Shown: positions 1 through 8,172, counted from the stretch's first letter. The stretch is DNA of 64,000 nt from Mycolicibacterium peregrinum (GCF_002102345.1 NZ_LQPP01000028.1:124001-188000), one strand, 5' to 3'. A program made the numbers and translations. Notes: generated from the sequence alone by a model not told the origin.

Positions 1-815
1 CGCGACAATGCCTCGATCTGCTGGTGCTTGAAGAGGCCGGCCAGTTCAACCTCGCCAACACCATCGCGGTGGCCCCCGCGGCGCGCAACCTGCTGCTGCT
101 CGGCGACCCGCAGCAACTCCCCCAGGTCAGCCAGGGCACCCACCCGGCACCGGTCGATGATTCGGCGCTGGGCTGGCTGGTCGAGGGCGCGCACACGCTA
201 CCGGCCGAGCGAGGCTACTTCCTGGACTGCTCGTTCCGGATGCACCCGGCGGTGTGCGGCCCGGTGTCGCGACTGTCCTATGACGGTCGGCTGCGGTCGC
301 ACGAACAGGTCAGTGCGGCAAGGACACTCGAGGGCATCGAACCGGGCGTTCGGGTGCTCGCCGTGCCGCACCTGGGCAATTCGACCGACAGTCCGGAAGA
401 GGCCGAGGCGATCGTCACCGCCATCACCGGCCTGCTCGGCACCACCTGGACCGACGAAAAGGGCAGCACACCGCTGGGGCAGGACCACATCCTGGTGGTG
501 ACCCCCTACAACGCCCAGGTGACCACGGTGCGTCGAGCGCTCGACGCGGCGGGGCTGACCGAGGTGCAGGCCGGCACGGTAGACAAGTTCCAGGGCAGGC
601 AGGCGCCCGTGGTGTTCGTCTCGATGACGGCGTCCGCGGCCGCCGATGTGCCCCGCGGGATCGGATTCCTGTTGAACCGCAACCGGCTCAACGTGGCGAT
701 CAGCCGGGCCAAGTACGTCGCCTATATCGTGCGCTCACCCCAGCTCACCGACTATCTGCCTTCACAGCCGGACAGCCTGATCGCGCTCGGCGCATTCCTG
801 GCCCTGACCGACTGA
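1..815 (+). CDS. C-terminal part of DNA2/UPF1-like helicase-nuclease (Rv1251c-like), cut by window edge
   Basis: The reading frame is open from base 3 and ends at TGA 813-815; the start lies outside the window. The visible ~270 residues carry superfamily-1 helicase motifs in order: a Walker-B-like EEAGQ, the GDPQQLPQ motif III, SFRMHP, the VVTPYNAQ segment, VDKFQG (motif V) and LNVAISRAK (motif VI). This is the C-terminal helicase half of the large mycobacterial proteins that join a RecB-like nuclease to a DNA2/NAM7 helicase (Rv1251c is the M. tuberculosis example, from memory). The protein presumably unwinds or processes nucleic acid in the cytoplasm; the true substrate is not known. It marks the conserved left flank of the island, which begins only 13 bases after its stop codon. 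Confidence 0.85.
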   Translation, partial: RQCLDLLVLEEAGQFNLANTIAVAPAARNLLLLGDPQQLPQVSQGTHPAPVDDSALGWLVEGAHTLPAERGYFLDCSFRMHPAVCGPVSRLSYDGRLRSHEQVSAARTLEGIEPGVRVLAVPHLGNSTDSPEEAEAIVTAITGLLGTTWTDEKGSTPLGQDHILVVTPYNAQVTTVRRALDAAGLTEVQAGTVDKFQGRQAPVVFVSMTASAAADVPRGIGFLLNRNRLNVAISRAKYVAYIVRSPQLTDYLPSQPDSLIALGAFLALTD

Positions 816-828
816 CGGACTGGCGTGC

Positions 829-995
829 TCGTACCGAGGATCGGTGGCGCACCGATCGCCATCAGATCGGTCGGACCGGATCTGGGTGAGCACACCCGGG
901 AAGTGCTGAGCCAGTTGACCGAGCAGACCGAAAGCAGGTGAACCAATGACATTTCCGTTTACCCCACAGGCACAACTCCGCGATGTCACGTTGCG
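829..995. repeat. Left copy of a 167-bp perfect direct repeat
   Basis: Bases 829-995 are identical to 21222-21388 (offset 20393), with mismatches immediately outside both ends. In the right copy the segment covers the last ~113 bases of the CoA-transferase gene, the stop, the spacer and the first 50 bases of the lyase gene. In the left copy it is orphaned: neither gene continues. It begins 13 bases after the helicase stop codon, exactly where the island begins. It may be a scar of integration, duplication or recombination, or less likely an assembly artefact. Confidence 0.95.
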
Positions 996-1129
996 CGTCT
1001 GCGACTCCCCCAACGCCGTTCGCCAACGAGCTACCCAAGGGCATATCAAGCCGACGCTTGATAGAGGAGCTCGAGGCAGCCCGAGGCAAACCGCCACTTT
1101 CAACTTTGTATTGCACGTGCTGCAAGTAG
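995..1129 (+). pseudogene. Possible 3' remnant of an unidentified gene at the repeat junction
   Basis: Directly after the left repeat copy, one plus frame reads ~44 codons to TAG 1127-1129 with plausible protein composition (…FANELPKGISSRRLIEELEAA is within it, then a Cys-rich end). There is no start codon or ribosome site, and I do not recognise the family. It overlaps the 3' end of the minus-strand DUF3817 gene. It could equally be a chance open frame, so confidence is low. Confidence 0.2.
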
Positions 1130-1348
1130 CCCGCCGATGCCGGGTATGAGTGCGAGTAGCCAGACACGGCGCATGCCGTTCATGAGCAGGATCGCCGCAA
1201 CCACTGTGGCGGTGTACACGAATCCATGAAGAGGGCCGAGAACCTTTGAGATAGCGGGCACGTGAACAGTCGCCAGATTCAGCAGCATGAGGATAAGTGT
1301 GAGCAGTTCGATCGATCCGATGGCGTGAAGTGTCCGGCGCGAATTCAC
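1100..1348 (-). CDS. DUF3817-type small integral membrane protein
   Basis: An 82-residue protein with about three hydrophobic segments. The pattern ELLTLILMLLNLATVH, then LGPLHGFVYTATVVAA, then WLLALIPGIGGLLAAR fits the DUF3817 family of short actinobacterial membrane proteins of unknown function. I chose GTG 1346-1348 rather than an upstream ATG because CGGAG lies 7 bases before it and the upstream extension is hydrophilic and unlike the family. It lies on the same strand as the next membrane gene (1553-2047), 200 bases downstream of it, so the two may be co-transcribed. Function unknown. Confidence 0.7.
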   Translation of the reverse strand: MNSRRTLHAIGSIELLTLILMLLNLATVHVPAISKVLGPLHGFVYTATVVAAILLMNGMRRVWLLALIPGIGGLLAARAIQS

Positions 1349-1552
1349 GGTGCTACTCCGATGATCGGTCCGGACGAGTAGGTGACAATCATGAGGCTCC
1401 CCAGAAGTAGTGGACATCTTAGGTGGCGGGACTGTGGTCCCCGGGACCATCGGGTAGAGGCCGCGCATCGGTGATCGCCTGACGATGAGCAACCGATTTC
1501 ATGCAGCTGCGGGCGAAGGTAGCCGAGCAAGTTCACGGTGTCACGCTGGCAC

Positions 1553-2047
1553 TCATAAGCCAACTCCCGTCGTCGAGCCTGGTCGCAGGACCATGAGTAC
1601 GACGACGACGACCCAAAGCAGATTGAATACACCGGTCTGCATCGCCAACCGGCTCATGGGTCCGCTTCTTGGCAGGCCTTCGGCCGAACTCGCCGATGGG
1701 GTGCCAGCGACAGCATCGAGTGCCAAACGCTGAGCAGGCAGTATCAAAATGACGAGCACCCCAGCCGCAACAGCGGTGATGGCGACCGATACAAGCAACC
1801 ACGCTTGGCCCAGTACCCCGAGGCTTGCCGCTGTCGCCAAACCAAAAACCGGTACTACGAGCGCGATTACCGTGTAAACCCTGGTAATTCGATGAAGAAG
1901 CCGGACGGGGGCAACCGCTTGATTGCTGTCGGCGGCGGCATGAGTCGCGGTCCGGACTGCCCTCGGGAACATACTGGTAGCGACGGCGACCGGGCCGACT
2001 GTGAGAATCGCTGCTACCACGTGGACGGATAAGAGAAGAGCTGTCAC
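1553..2047 (-). CDS. DUF2269-like integral membrane protein
   Basis: A 164-residue membrane protein with four predicted transmembrane segments: near the N terminus (LLLSVHVVAAILTVGPVAVA), two central ones (YTVIALVVPVFGLATAA and WLLVSVAITAVAAGVLVILIL) and one at the C terminus (VFNLLWVVVVVLMVLRP). The N-terminal H-x-x-x-A-x-x-x-x-G-P pattern is typical of DUF2269 proteins, whose role is unknown. GTG 2045-2047 is preferred over the ATG nine codons upstream because an ACGGAG site lies 8 bases before it. It sits upstream of the DUF3817 gene on the same strand. Confidence 0.65.
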   Translation of the reverse strand: MTALLLSVHVVAAILTVGPVAVATSMFPRAVRTATHAAADSNQAVAPVRLLHRITRVYTVIALVVPVFGLATAASLGVLGQAWLLVSVAITAVAAGVLVILILPAQRLALDAVAGTPSASSAEGLPRSGPMSRLAMQTGVFNLLWVVVVVLMVLRPGSTTGVGL

Positions 2048-2178
2048 TGATTCACTCCGTTGTTGGCTATGCACGACGAAACAGATTCGGACACTTCAGG
2101 CTTGGCCTGTCCGGATCAGTGGCGGCGATGACGAAGGGCTCGCCGGGTTTCACTGTGGTTTCGGTAGTCCAGCCTGGA

Positions 2179-3465
2179 TCAGGATGGCGCGTGCTCATCG
2201 AGGAACTTGGCGAGATGGCGAACGTATGCATCACGTCCTATCAGCGAAGTGTGGATGGTATGCGGACTGCCCTCGACACGGTGAATTTCCACGTTGGAGT
2301 GCGTCTGGATGATCTGTCGGTCGTACTGCCGCGGAAACGCTCCGCCGGCGGCTTCGTCGGCCGCGAGAATGAAGGTCGGAACCTGTACCTGTGAGATTGT
2401 GTCAATGCCCTGGGTCATGGTTCCGTCAATTGCCGATTCGGTGACACCGGGATCAAGGACCATTAGCGAGTACGCGACGACAGGCATGCTCGCAGGTTGG
2501 GTAACGCTGCCGAACGTATCGTTGGGTCCGAGAGTTTTGGCTGCCAATTCCCGGACGATCTGGTCAGGATCGGCCTTCTGGGCGTGCCAGGCTCGTCGCT
2601 GGGTGAGTGTCCAACGCAGCACCGAAGTTATGGTGTCGGTTGAGTAGACGAACTCAGGGAACAACGCGGGATCTTCAAGAAATACAGCCTTAACCAGATC
2701 GGGGCGTTTCTGAGCGATGGTCCATCCGATCGCCCCGCCCAGTGAGAAGCCGACCAGGACGGCGGGACGATCTGTGAGGGTCTCCAGGATCCTGATTGTG
2801 TCATCGACGTAGCGTGAAAGGCTGTAGCTGTCCGGCTTGTGGCCGGATTCGCCGTGCCCGCGGTGGTCCGTCTTGACAATCTTTCTGCCAGCAGTGATCT
2901 CGTTCGGCAGCCAGTCGTAGGTTGCCCTGCTTGACGTCACGCCATGCAGGAACACCACTGGGGTCCGACCGGTTGGACCGTGCACATCGACTGCCAGTTC
3001 GACACCGTCACTGGCGATTACCTTGACGTTCGCCATCGGCAGTCCGCGTCGGTACGGCTCGGCGGGATCTTCGGCAGGACTTGTTGACTCCCAATGCTCA
3101 ACGATGATTCCATCCTCGAGGCGGAACACTTCGTTGATGGTGGTCCATCCATCCTCGGGCTCGAACCGGCCGGCACTTTCAACATAGACATAGTCACCGT
3201 CGGCGAGCAGCCGCTGCAGGCGTAGCTCGCCGCGCGGATGCGCTGGCCCGAAGGAAAGAACGAACTGTTTCAACGCCTCACGGGTGCTACCCGGCACCGT
3301 CGGGGCATGTTCTAGGTAGTCCTGGCTGTAGCAGCGGTCGATCTGAGACTCGTCACACTCCGTCAGTGCCGCAAAGGAAGCTACGACAGCGTCCAAGTTT
3401 CGCTCCTCATCCCCGGAACGAGTACGTCCGGACGCACGCAGCATTGAATCTACGAGCAATTTCAT
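2179..3465 (-). CDS. Fusion protein: SnoaL-like domain + alpha/beta hydrolase
   Basis: A 428-residue protein. Residues 1-~140 look like a SnoaL/NTF2-type polyketide-cyclase fold (YSQDYLEHAPTVPGSTREAL and IVEHWES). Residues ~144-428 are a complete alpha/beta hydrolase: the HG oxyanion element at 174-175, nucleophile elbow GFSLGG with Ser241, and a late SPHTIH segment supplying the catalytic His. An internal Met144 begins the hydrolase exactly, so the gene looks like a fusion of two normally separate genes. SnoaL-like proteins often accompany degradative and polyketide enzymes; the hydrolase would cleave an ester, lactone or C-C bond of an unknown substrate. No signal peptide, so probably cytoplasmic. 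It is followed by the small gene 3508-3807 upstream on the same strand. Confidence 0.75.
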   Translation of the reverse strand: MKLLVDSMLRASGRTRSGDEERNLDAVVASFAALTECDESQIDRCYSQDYLEHAPTVPGSTREALKQFVLSFGPAHPRGELRLQRLLADGDYVYVESAGRFEPEDGWTTINEVFRLEDGIIVEHWESTSPAEDPAEPYRRGLPMANVKVIASDGVELAVDVHGPTGRTPVVFLHGVTSSRATYDWLPNEITAGRKIVKTDHRGHGESGHKPDSYSLSRYVDDTIRILETLTDRPAVLVGFSLGGAIGWTIAQKRPDLVKAVFLEDPALFPEFVYSTDTITSVLRWTLTQRRAWHAQKADPDQIVRELAAKTLGPNDTFGSVTQPASMPVVAYSLMVLDPGVTESAIDGTMTQGIDTISQVQVPTFILAADEAAGGAFPRQYDRQIIQTHSNVEIHRVEGSPHTIHTSLIGRDAYVRHLAKFLDEHAPS

Positions 3466-3507
3466 GGTCTGATCTTTCTGAGTGATAGCGGGTGGCGTGA
3501 GGGCGCT

Positions 3508-3807
3508 TCAGTGCCGCCGAGTGCCGGTCACCGCGGACCGGGGTAACCGGCCGGCGCGTGAGTGTCCGGACATCTCGTCGCCGAGAACTACGACGTCGAA
3601 TTCGAGGTTCAACCGCATCGGCTTGGTGACTTTCTGCCGCCATGTCAGACGGTTGCCACTCTGCGAAACATCTTGCAGTTCGGCGACATCACCCTTCAGC
3701 CTGGCCGTGCCGGACAGGCCGGTGGCAGTGTCGCTGAAGGAATACTCAACTGCCAGCGAGCCGATCGGCGTTTTGATGGTGACGTCCCAATCTCCAGCAA
3801 TGGTCAT
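3508..3807 (-). CDS. Hypothetical small beta-rich protein
   Basis: A 99-residue protein of unrecognised family. The sequence alternates short strands (DWDVTIKTPIGSLAVEYSF, GTARLKGDVAELQDVSQ, LTWRQKVTKPMRLNLEFDVV) and ends in a basic tail, suggesting a small beta-barrel or lipocalin-like ligand-binding fold; that is inference only. The start ATG 3805-3807 follows CGGGAG with good spacing. The longer upstream frame is rejected because it would overlap the DJ-1-like gene, which ends at 3809. That gene lies directly upstream on the same strand, so the two are almost certainly translationally coupled. Confidence 0.6.
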   Translation of the reverse strand: MTIAGDWDVTIKTPIGSLAVEYSFSDTATGLSGTARLKGDVAELQDVSQSGNRLTWRQKVTKPMRLNLEFDVVVLGDEMSGHSRAGRLPRSAVTGTRRH

Positions 3808-3808
3808 C

Positions 3809-4465
3809 TCACGGCTCCCGTGGTTCGATTCCGGATGGCTTCCACGCAGTGCCCCGCCGTTCATATTCGAAGAGTTTCTCCACGGCATGGGCAATACGCG
3901 GCCCATAGGAACGTTCCAACAAATAGAGGCCTAGATCCAGGCCGGATGTGACCCCACCGCCGCTGATCAAATCTCCGTCATCAACCACACGCGCACTGAC
4001 CGCATTCACGCCGGCCGCGTCGAGTACGTCCATCCCCATGTAATGGGTTGTGGCGTAACGGTTATCGATCAATCGTCCCATAGCCAGTACTATTGAGCCT
4101 CCGCAGACGGTTGCCACGGTGACCTCAGGATTGTCGAAGGCCTTGTCCATCAACGGGATAAGTGCTGTTTGCGCCGCCTGCGCCAGGAGAACGGGGATGG
4201 TTTCAACACCATCATCTGGATCACCATCGATGGGCCCGCTCGCGCCCGGCACAACTACATACCCGGGCTTGGCTGGATCCAGTGTGCCGGTGGCCATCAG
4301 CGTCAAATCCTGCGTGCCACTGACTACTTCGCGGGGTCCTTCAGCGGACACCAGCTCCACGGTGAGATCACCGCCTAGAGCCTGCGCGCCCGCAACGAGG
4401 ACTTCGAAGGGTGCGATGACATCGAGTGGGTCGAATTTGTCGAAGAGAACGATTTGTGCGTACAC
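3809..4465 (-). CDS. DJ-1/PfpI family protein (isonitrile-hydratase-like)
   Basis: A class-I glutamine-amidotransferase-like DJ-1/PfpI domain covering nearly the whole protein. The nucleophile-elbow cysteine is present in TVATVCGGS, followed by GRLIDNRYATTHYMGMD and the GGGVTSGLDLGLYLL helix typical of isonitrile-hydratase/GlxA-type members. Such enzymes hydrate isonitriles, detoxify aldehydes or act as ligand sensors; the substrate here is unknown. The frame is open to an ATG at 4541-4543, which would overlap the start of the divergent regulator. GTG 4463-4465 (protein ~218 residues) fits the family start better and leaves a ~76-base divergent promoter, but no strong ribosome site decides it. 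It is probably co-transcribed with the small gene 3508-3807. Confidence 0.75.
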   Translation of the reverse strand: MYAQIVLFDKFDPLDVIAPFEVLVAGAQALGGDLTVELVSAEGPREVVSGTQDLTLMATGTLDPAKPGYVVVPGASGPIDGDPDDGVETIPVLLAQAAQTALIPLMDKAFDNPEVTVATVCGGSIVLAMGRLIDNRYATTHYMGMDVLDAAGVNAVSARVVDDGDLISGGGVTSGLDLGLYLLERSYGPRIAHAVEKLFEYERRGTAWKPSGIEPREP

Positions 4466-4541
4466 ACCTGACGATGCTGGTCCATGCTGGCCGCGCTCAC
4501 CACTGGCTGGATAGCCATGTCTCGCTGTTATATTGCCAACC

Positions 4542-5504
4542 ATGCATCAGATTGCAGTCGTCGCGTTACCCAACAGCGTCGCCTCCGACATAGCGACACC
4601 GATTGATGTTTTCGGTCGCGTCCAGCTGCTCGACGGCAGAGCCGGATACGAGGTGCGCGTGTGCGGCACTGCACCCGAAGTCAGCGTCGGCCCGATGCGC
4701 ATTGCAACAGACCATCGGCTCGACGAGTTGGGTAGCGTCGACACCATCGTCGTACCGGGTTGTCATGATCCTCTCGAGAGGGCGCCCGAAGAGTTGATCA
4801 CCGCTTTGAAAACTGCCTACAACAACAACATTCGCATTGCATCCATATGCACCGGCGCCTTCGTCCTTGCCGCGGCAGGCCTACTCGATGGCAAACAGGC
4901 AACGACACACTGGCTTGGAGCCTCCAATTTCCAGAAGGCCTATCCCGCCGTTGACCTCAACCCCGATGTTCTCTACGTGGATGAGGGCCAGATCTTGACA
5001 TCTGCCGGCGCCTCGGCAGGTTTGGACTTGTGCCTGCACATGGTGGCACTCGACTACGGGGCGGCTGTGGCCGCCCAATCGGCGAGGTTGGCCGTCGCGC
5101 CGTTGCACCGCAGCGGCGGCCAAGCCCAATTCATCATGCGCAACCAGCAGCCACACAATACCGAACTCGGCGAACTGCTCAGTTGGATCGAAACCCACGC
5201 CAATCAGCAGCTGACGCTGCGCGAGATTGCAGCCCAGGCATCAACCAGCATCCGCACACTCAACCGCCGGTTCCAAGCGGAAGTCCGTCAAACACCAATG
5301 CAATGGATTATCGGCGTGCGGATACGCCAGGCGCAGCAGCTACTGGAACGCACCTCCGAGAGCGTCGAAACCATCGGCAGCCAAGTTGGTTTCGAGTCGG
5401 CCGCTAACTTCCGCGACCAGTTCAAGAGAATCGTCGGCGTCCCACCTCAGGCGTACCGCACAACGTTCCGCAAGCAGTCAACAACCCAAACCGAGAACAC
5501 GTAG
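4542..5504 (+). CDS. GlxA/FtrA-type transcriptional regulator (DJ-1 domain + AraC HTH)
   Basis: A 320-residue two-domain regulator. Residues ~1-190 form a DJ-1/PfpI-like sensor (CTGAFVLAAAGLLDGKQATTHW, then ILTSAGASAGLDLCLHMV). Residues ~215-310 form an AraC-type double helix-turn-helix (LTLREIAAQASTSIRTLNRR and VGFESAANFRDQFKRIVGVPP). Members of this family control genes for small-molecule catabolism or stress. The nearest target is the divergent DJ-1/PfpI gene, whose start region it shares. ATG 4542-4544 is used; an in-frame TTG at 4533 is possible. A second, different GlxA-type gene lies 1.1 kb away on the opposite strand, separated from this one by an IS3 remnant. Confidence 0.85.
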   Translation: MHQIAVVALPNSVASDIATPIDVFGRVQLLDGRAGYEVRVCGTAPEVSVGPMRIATDHRLDELGSVDTIVVPGCHDPLERAPEELITALKTAYNNNIRIASICTGAFVLAAAGLLDGKQATTHWLGASNFQKAYPAVDLNPDVLYVDEGQILTSAGASAGLDLCLHMVALDYGAAVAAQSARLAVAPLHRSGGQAQFIMRNQQPHNTELGELLSWIETHANQQLTLREIAAQASTSIRTLNRRFQAEVRQTPMQWIIGVRIRQAQQLLERTSESVETIGSQVGFESAANFRDQFKRIVGVPPQAYRTTFRKQSTTQTENT

Positions 5505-5535
5505 ACAGCGGCACCGCGCAAGCTATGTGTCGGGC

Positions 5536-5643
5536 ATGAATCATCCCGGTCGTCGGCGTTCGGTTACCCCGGAATATCGGGCGCAGGCCGCGCATCGGGT
5601 CATTGATGGGAATCGGCCGGTGGCCGATCGTGCGGATCTCAAG
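5536..5643 (+). pseudogene. IS3-family transposase orfA remnant
   Basis: An ATG at 5536 opens a frame whose first ~36 residues resemble the N terminus of IS3-family OrfA (…RRSVTPEYRAQAAHRVID, followed by GNRPVADRA), the helix-turn-helix protein that binds transposon ends. The similarity stops as the frame runs into the 3' end of the minus-strand GlxA gene, and no orfB follows. I read it as a truncated insertion-sequence relic. It marks a past transposition event between the two GlxA genes. No terminal inverted repeats or target duplication could be defined by eye. Confidence 0.5.
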
Positions 5644-6601
5644 GACGTGCGTCGTAACTCGTACGGTACGTGTGCGGCGGAATGCCGACGCTGCGGATGA
5701 AGTGGTACCGAAACGAGGCGTGCGATGTGAATCCGGATTGCTCAGCGATCCTGTCAATCGGTAAGCGTGTTGACTCGAGCAGCCGGCGCGCTCGATCGAT
5801 GCGAATCTGCAGCAGCAGCTTTAGCGGCGTGGTACCGAGACGTGCGCGAAAGTGCCTGTTGAGACTGCGCACGCTCATCGACGCTTGTCGCGCGATGCTG
5901 TGGAGATCCAGCGGTTCGAGCGCGTTCTCCTCCATCCACTCTACAATCCCCTGTAGCGAATCATCTTCTGGCCGTGACGATTCGACGTATGGGGCCTGGC
6001 CGCCTTCGCGCCAACTCGGCAAGACCAGACGCCGCGCGGTTCGGTCGGCGAGGTCGGGTCCGGCGTCCTGCCGGATCAGGTGCAGGCACAGGTCAAGGCC
6101 TGCCGCGACACCGGCAGATGTCAGGATCTGACCGTTGTCGACGAACATCGCATCAGCCTGGACCCTGACATCGGGATAGCGGCGTGCCAAGGCGTCGGCC
6201 CACTGCCAGTGCGTGGTGACTGTCTGTCCGTTCAGTAGGCCACTTGCAGCGAGCGTAAACGCCCCGACGCAGATGGAACCGATGCGTGCGCCGGTGGCGT
6301 TTGCCGCTCGCAACACGTCGATTACGTCTTGCCCGGGTGGCGCCAGAAAGTCCTGTTTCCCGGGCACGATCACGACGTCTGCGGCCATCACCTCATCGAG
6401 GCCGAAGGGTGTTTGGATCTCGACGACGCCCCACTCAAGCGCGGTGGTAACAGCTTGACCAGCGGCGCAAATTCGCACGTCGTAGCGCGCCTCGCCCCCG
6501 GCCGCCTCCATCAACGCGAGGTTGGCCATCCCGAACACTTGCCCAGCGATCATCAGTTCGAAGCCCAAGACCTGCTCGCATCCGAGCACGCCGATGATCA
6601 T
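5639..6601 (-). CDS. GlxA/FtrA-type transcriptional regulator (second copy type)
   Basis: A 320-residue protein with the same architecture as the one at 4542-5504 but clearly divergent in sequence. The DJ-1/PfpI-like domain contains SICVGAFTLAASGLLNGQTVTTHW and ILTSAGVAAGLDLCLHL. The C-terminal AraC helix-turn-helix pair is LDLHSIARQASMSVRSLNRH and SGFTSHASFRYHFIRSVGIPP. Its start at 6601 faces the HD-domain gene (start 6701). The 99-base gap between them holds a perfect 16-bp palindrome, so this regulator most likely controls the HD/hydrolase pair and possibly itself. The sensed ligand is unknown. Confidence 0.85.
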   Translation of the reverse strand: MIIGVLGCEQVLGFELMIAGQVFGMANLALMEAAGGEARYDVRICAAGQAVTTALEWGVVEIQTPFGLDEVMAADVVIVPGKQDFLAPPGQDVIDVLRAANATGARIGSICVGAFTLAASGLLNGQTVTTHWQWADALARRYPDVRVQADAMFVDNGQILTSAGVAAGLDLCLHLIRQDAGPDLADRTARRLVLPSWREGGQAPYVESSRPEDDSLQGIVEWMEENALEPLDLHSIARQASMSVRSLNRHFRARLGTTPLKLLLQIRIDRARRLLESTRLPIDRIAEQSGFTSHASFRYHFIRSVGIPPHTYRTSYDARP

Positions 6602-6620
6602 GGCTAGATCTTATCAATAT

Positions 6621-6636
6621 GTGGCCATATGGCCAC
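6621..6636. promoter_or_regulatory. Perfect 16-bp palindrome, candidate operator
   Basis: GTGGCCATATGGCCAC is a perfect inverted repeat lying 20 bases outside the GlxA-type regulator start and 65 bases before the HD-domain gene. Its place in a divergent regulator/target gap suggests a dimeric repressor or activator site. AraC-type proteins more often bind direct repeats, so the binding partner is uncertain. Confidence 0.5.
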
Positions 6637-6700
6637 TGGTGCCGCCGGCCCAAGCAACGCAAAGTTGGACAAGCACCACTGGTCGACGAAGGGCTGGCAA

Positions 6701-7384
6701 ATGACCATTCACGACGAAGCCGCTGCCGCACAGTTCGGACTACCCGATTCCCCGGTTGCGGTCGCGGCTCGCCAACTCGTACGCGACGTATCTCCCGAAT
6801 TCGTCTACAACCACGCTGTCCGCAGCTATCTGTTCGCGCGGGAATTGTCCGTCGCTGACACTCCCGACGACCGCGACGACGAATTGCTGTTCCTCACATG
6901 CGTCCTGCACGATCTGGGAGCCACCGAGTTCGCAAACACCGACCAACGGTTCGAGGTGGACGGCGCCGATGCGGCAGCTCGCTTTCTCGAAGAACATGGT
7001 GTCGACCAGGGGCGGGTCGAGACCGCCTGGACAGCAATCGCTTTGCATACCAGTGTCGGCCTGGCTCACCGATTCGGTCCCATCGCCGCGGTTGCGCAAA
7101 TGGGTATCGGAACCGACATCGTCGGCACCCACATTCAGCAACTGCCCGAACGATTCGCCGATCGCGTAAACGACGCGTGGCCACGCCACGACCTCGGCTA
7201 TGCGCTTGCCGCGATCGTTGCCGAGCAGGCGCAGCGCAACCCCGCCAAAGCGCCGTCGATGAGCTTCCCCGCTCACCTTCACCAACTGATGTACCCAAGT
7301 CAGTCAGCTGCCACCTGGTTCGACTTAGTCGACGCCGCAGGCTGGAACGACCGCCGCGTCGCGGTGCCCGAGAACCTGTCATGA
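6701..7384 (+). CDS. HD-domain metal-dependent phosphohydrolase-like protein
   Basis: A 227-residue protein with an HD-superfamily core: NHAVRSYLFA supplies the first His, FLTCVLHDLG the HD pair, and later IALHTSVGLA the His that completes the metal site. The arrangement and length match the cyanamide-hydratase-like/HD-hydrolase group, in which the HD site can hydrate a nitrile-type group; that group assignment is inference. ATG 6701 is chosen because GAAGGG precedes it; the open frame upstream is unrelated in composition. The stop overlaps the start of the alpha/beta hydrolase (ATGA at 7381-7384), showing translational coupling and a joint role. Confidence 0.75.
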   Translation: MTIHDEAAAAQFGLPDSPVAVAARQLVRDVSPEFVYNHAVRSYLFARELSVADTPDDRDDELLFLTCVLHDLGATEFANTDQRFEVDGADAAARFLEEHGVDQGRVETAWTAIALHTSVGLAHRFGPIAAVAQMGIGTDIVGTHIQQLPERFADRVNDAWPRHDLGYALAAIVAEQAQRNPAKAPSMSFPAHLHQLMYPSQSAATWFDLVDAAGWNDRRVAVPENLS

Positions 7385-8172
7385 CGTCCGCATACAGTGA
7401 GCTGAAAGTCCCGGTGACGGGCGGCACGCTGACCGTACGCCGCCGGTCCGGCCGGGGACCGACGCTACTGCTTCTTCACTACTGGGGCGGCAGCGCACGC
7501 ACTTGGGACCCGATGCTCGCCCATCTGGATCCTCAGACGCCGGTAGCGACCTACGATCACAGGGGCTGGAGTCAGTCCAACACCCTGTCCGGGCCGTTCG
7601 GCTTGGCGCAGCTAGCCCGCGACGCAGCGGCGGTGATCGAGGCGCTCCGCACCGACATCATCCTGGTCGGACACTCGGTGGGTGGTAAGGTCGCGCAACT
7701 CGTGGCAGCCGAACGCCCCTGTGCGCTCACGGGGTTGGTACTCATCGCGCCTGCGCCTCCGGAGCCGCCCGCCGCAGTCACCCCGCAGTTTCAGCGCCAA
7801 CTCGCACACGCATACGACAGCCGCGAAACCGTGGCTTCCGCCCTAGACAACATCCTGACCGCGACTCCGCTGCCCGCCTCGGTGCGCTCGCAGGTCATCG
7901 AAGACAGTCTTGCCGCCGCCGGCCAGGCCCGCACAGAGTGGCCCCTACGCGGCATCGCCGAGGACATCACGCAGGCGGCAGAACGCATTTCGGTCGGCAC
8001 CACGATCATCGCCGGCGGCCGGGACGTCGTCGAACCGGTCGACGTCCTTCGCCAACACCTGGTGCCGTTCATTTCCCACGCACGGATGCGCGTCCTTGAC
8101 AACGCCGGCCATTTGATCCCACTGGAGGCTCCCGACGCACTCGCCGGACAGCTCACCCGCCGCGATAGCTGA
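7381..8172 (+). CDS. Alpha/beta hydrolase
   Basis: A 263-residue alpha/beta hydrolase with an LLLLHYWGGSART oxyanion region, a YDHRGWSQS loop, nucleophile elbow GHSVGG (Ser ~101), an acid in the GGRDVVEP loop and the catalytic His in DNAGHLIPLE. It resembles haloperoxidase/3-oxoadipate-enol-lactonase-like hydrolases. Without a signal peptide it is probably cytoplasmic. It is coupled to the HD-domain gene by a 4-base overlap and is likely controlled by the divergent GlxA-type regulator. The substrate is unknown. Confidence 0.8.
   Translation: MTSAYSELKVPVTGGTLTVRRRSGRGPTLLLLHYWGGSARTWDPMLAHLDPQTPVATYDHRGWSQSNTLSGPFGLAQLARDAAAVIEALRTDIILVGHSVGGKVAQLVAAERPCALTGLVLIAPAPPEPPAAVTPQFQRQLAHAYDSRETVASALDNILTATPLPASVRSQVIEDSLAAAGQARTEWPLRGIAEDITQAAERISVGTTIIAGGRDVVEPVDVLRQHLVPFISHARMRVLDNAGHLIPLEAPDALAGQLTRRDS

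Noticed and set aside
1454..1469. 14-bp match (AGGCCGCGCATCGG) to the IS3 relic at 5585-5598
   Set aside because: Could be a second transposase scrap, but the similarity is too short and the frame is broken at once; not reported as a feature.
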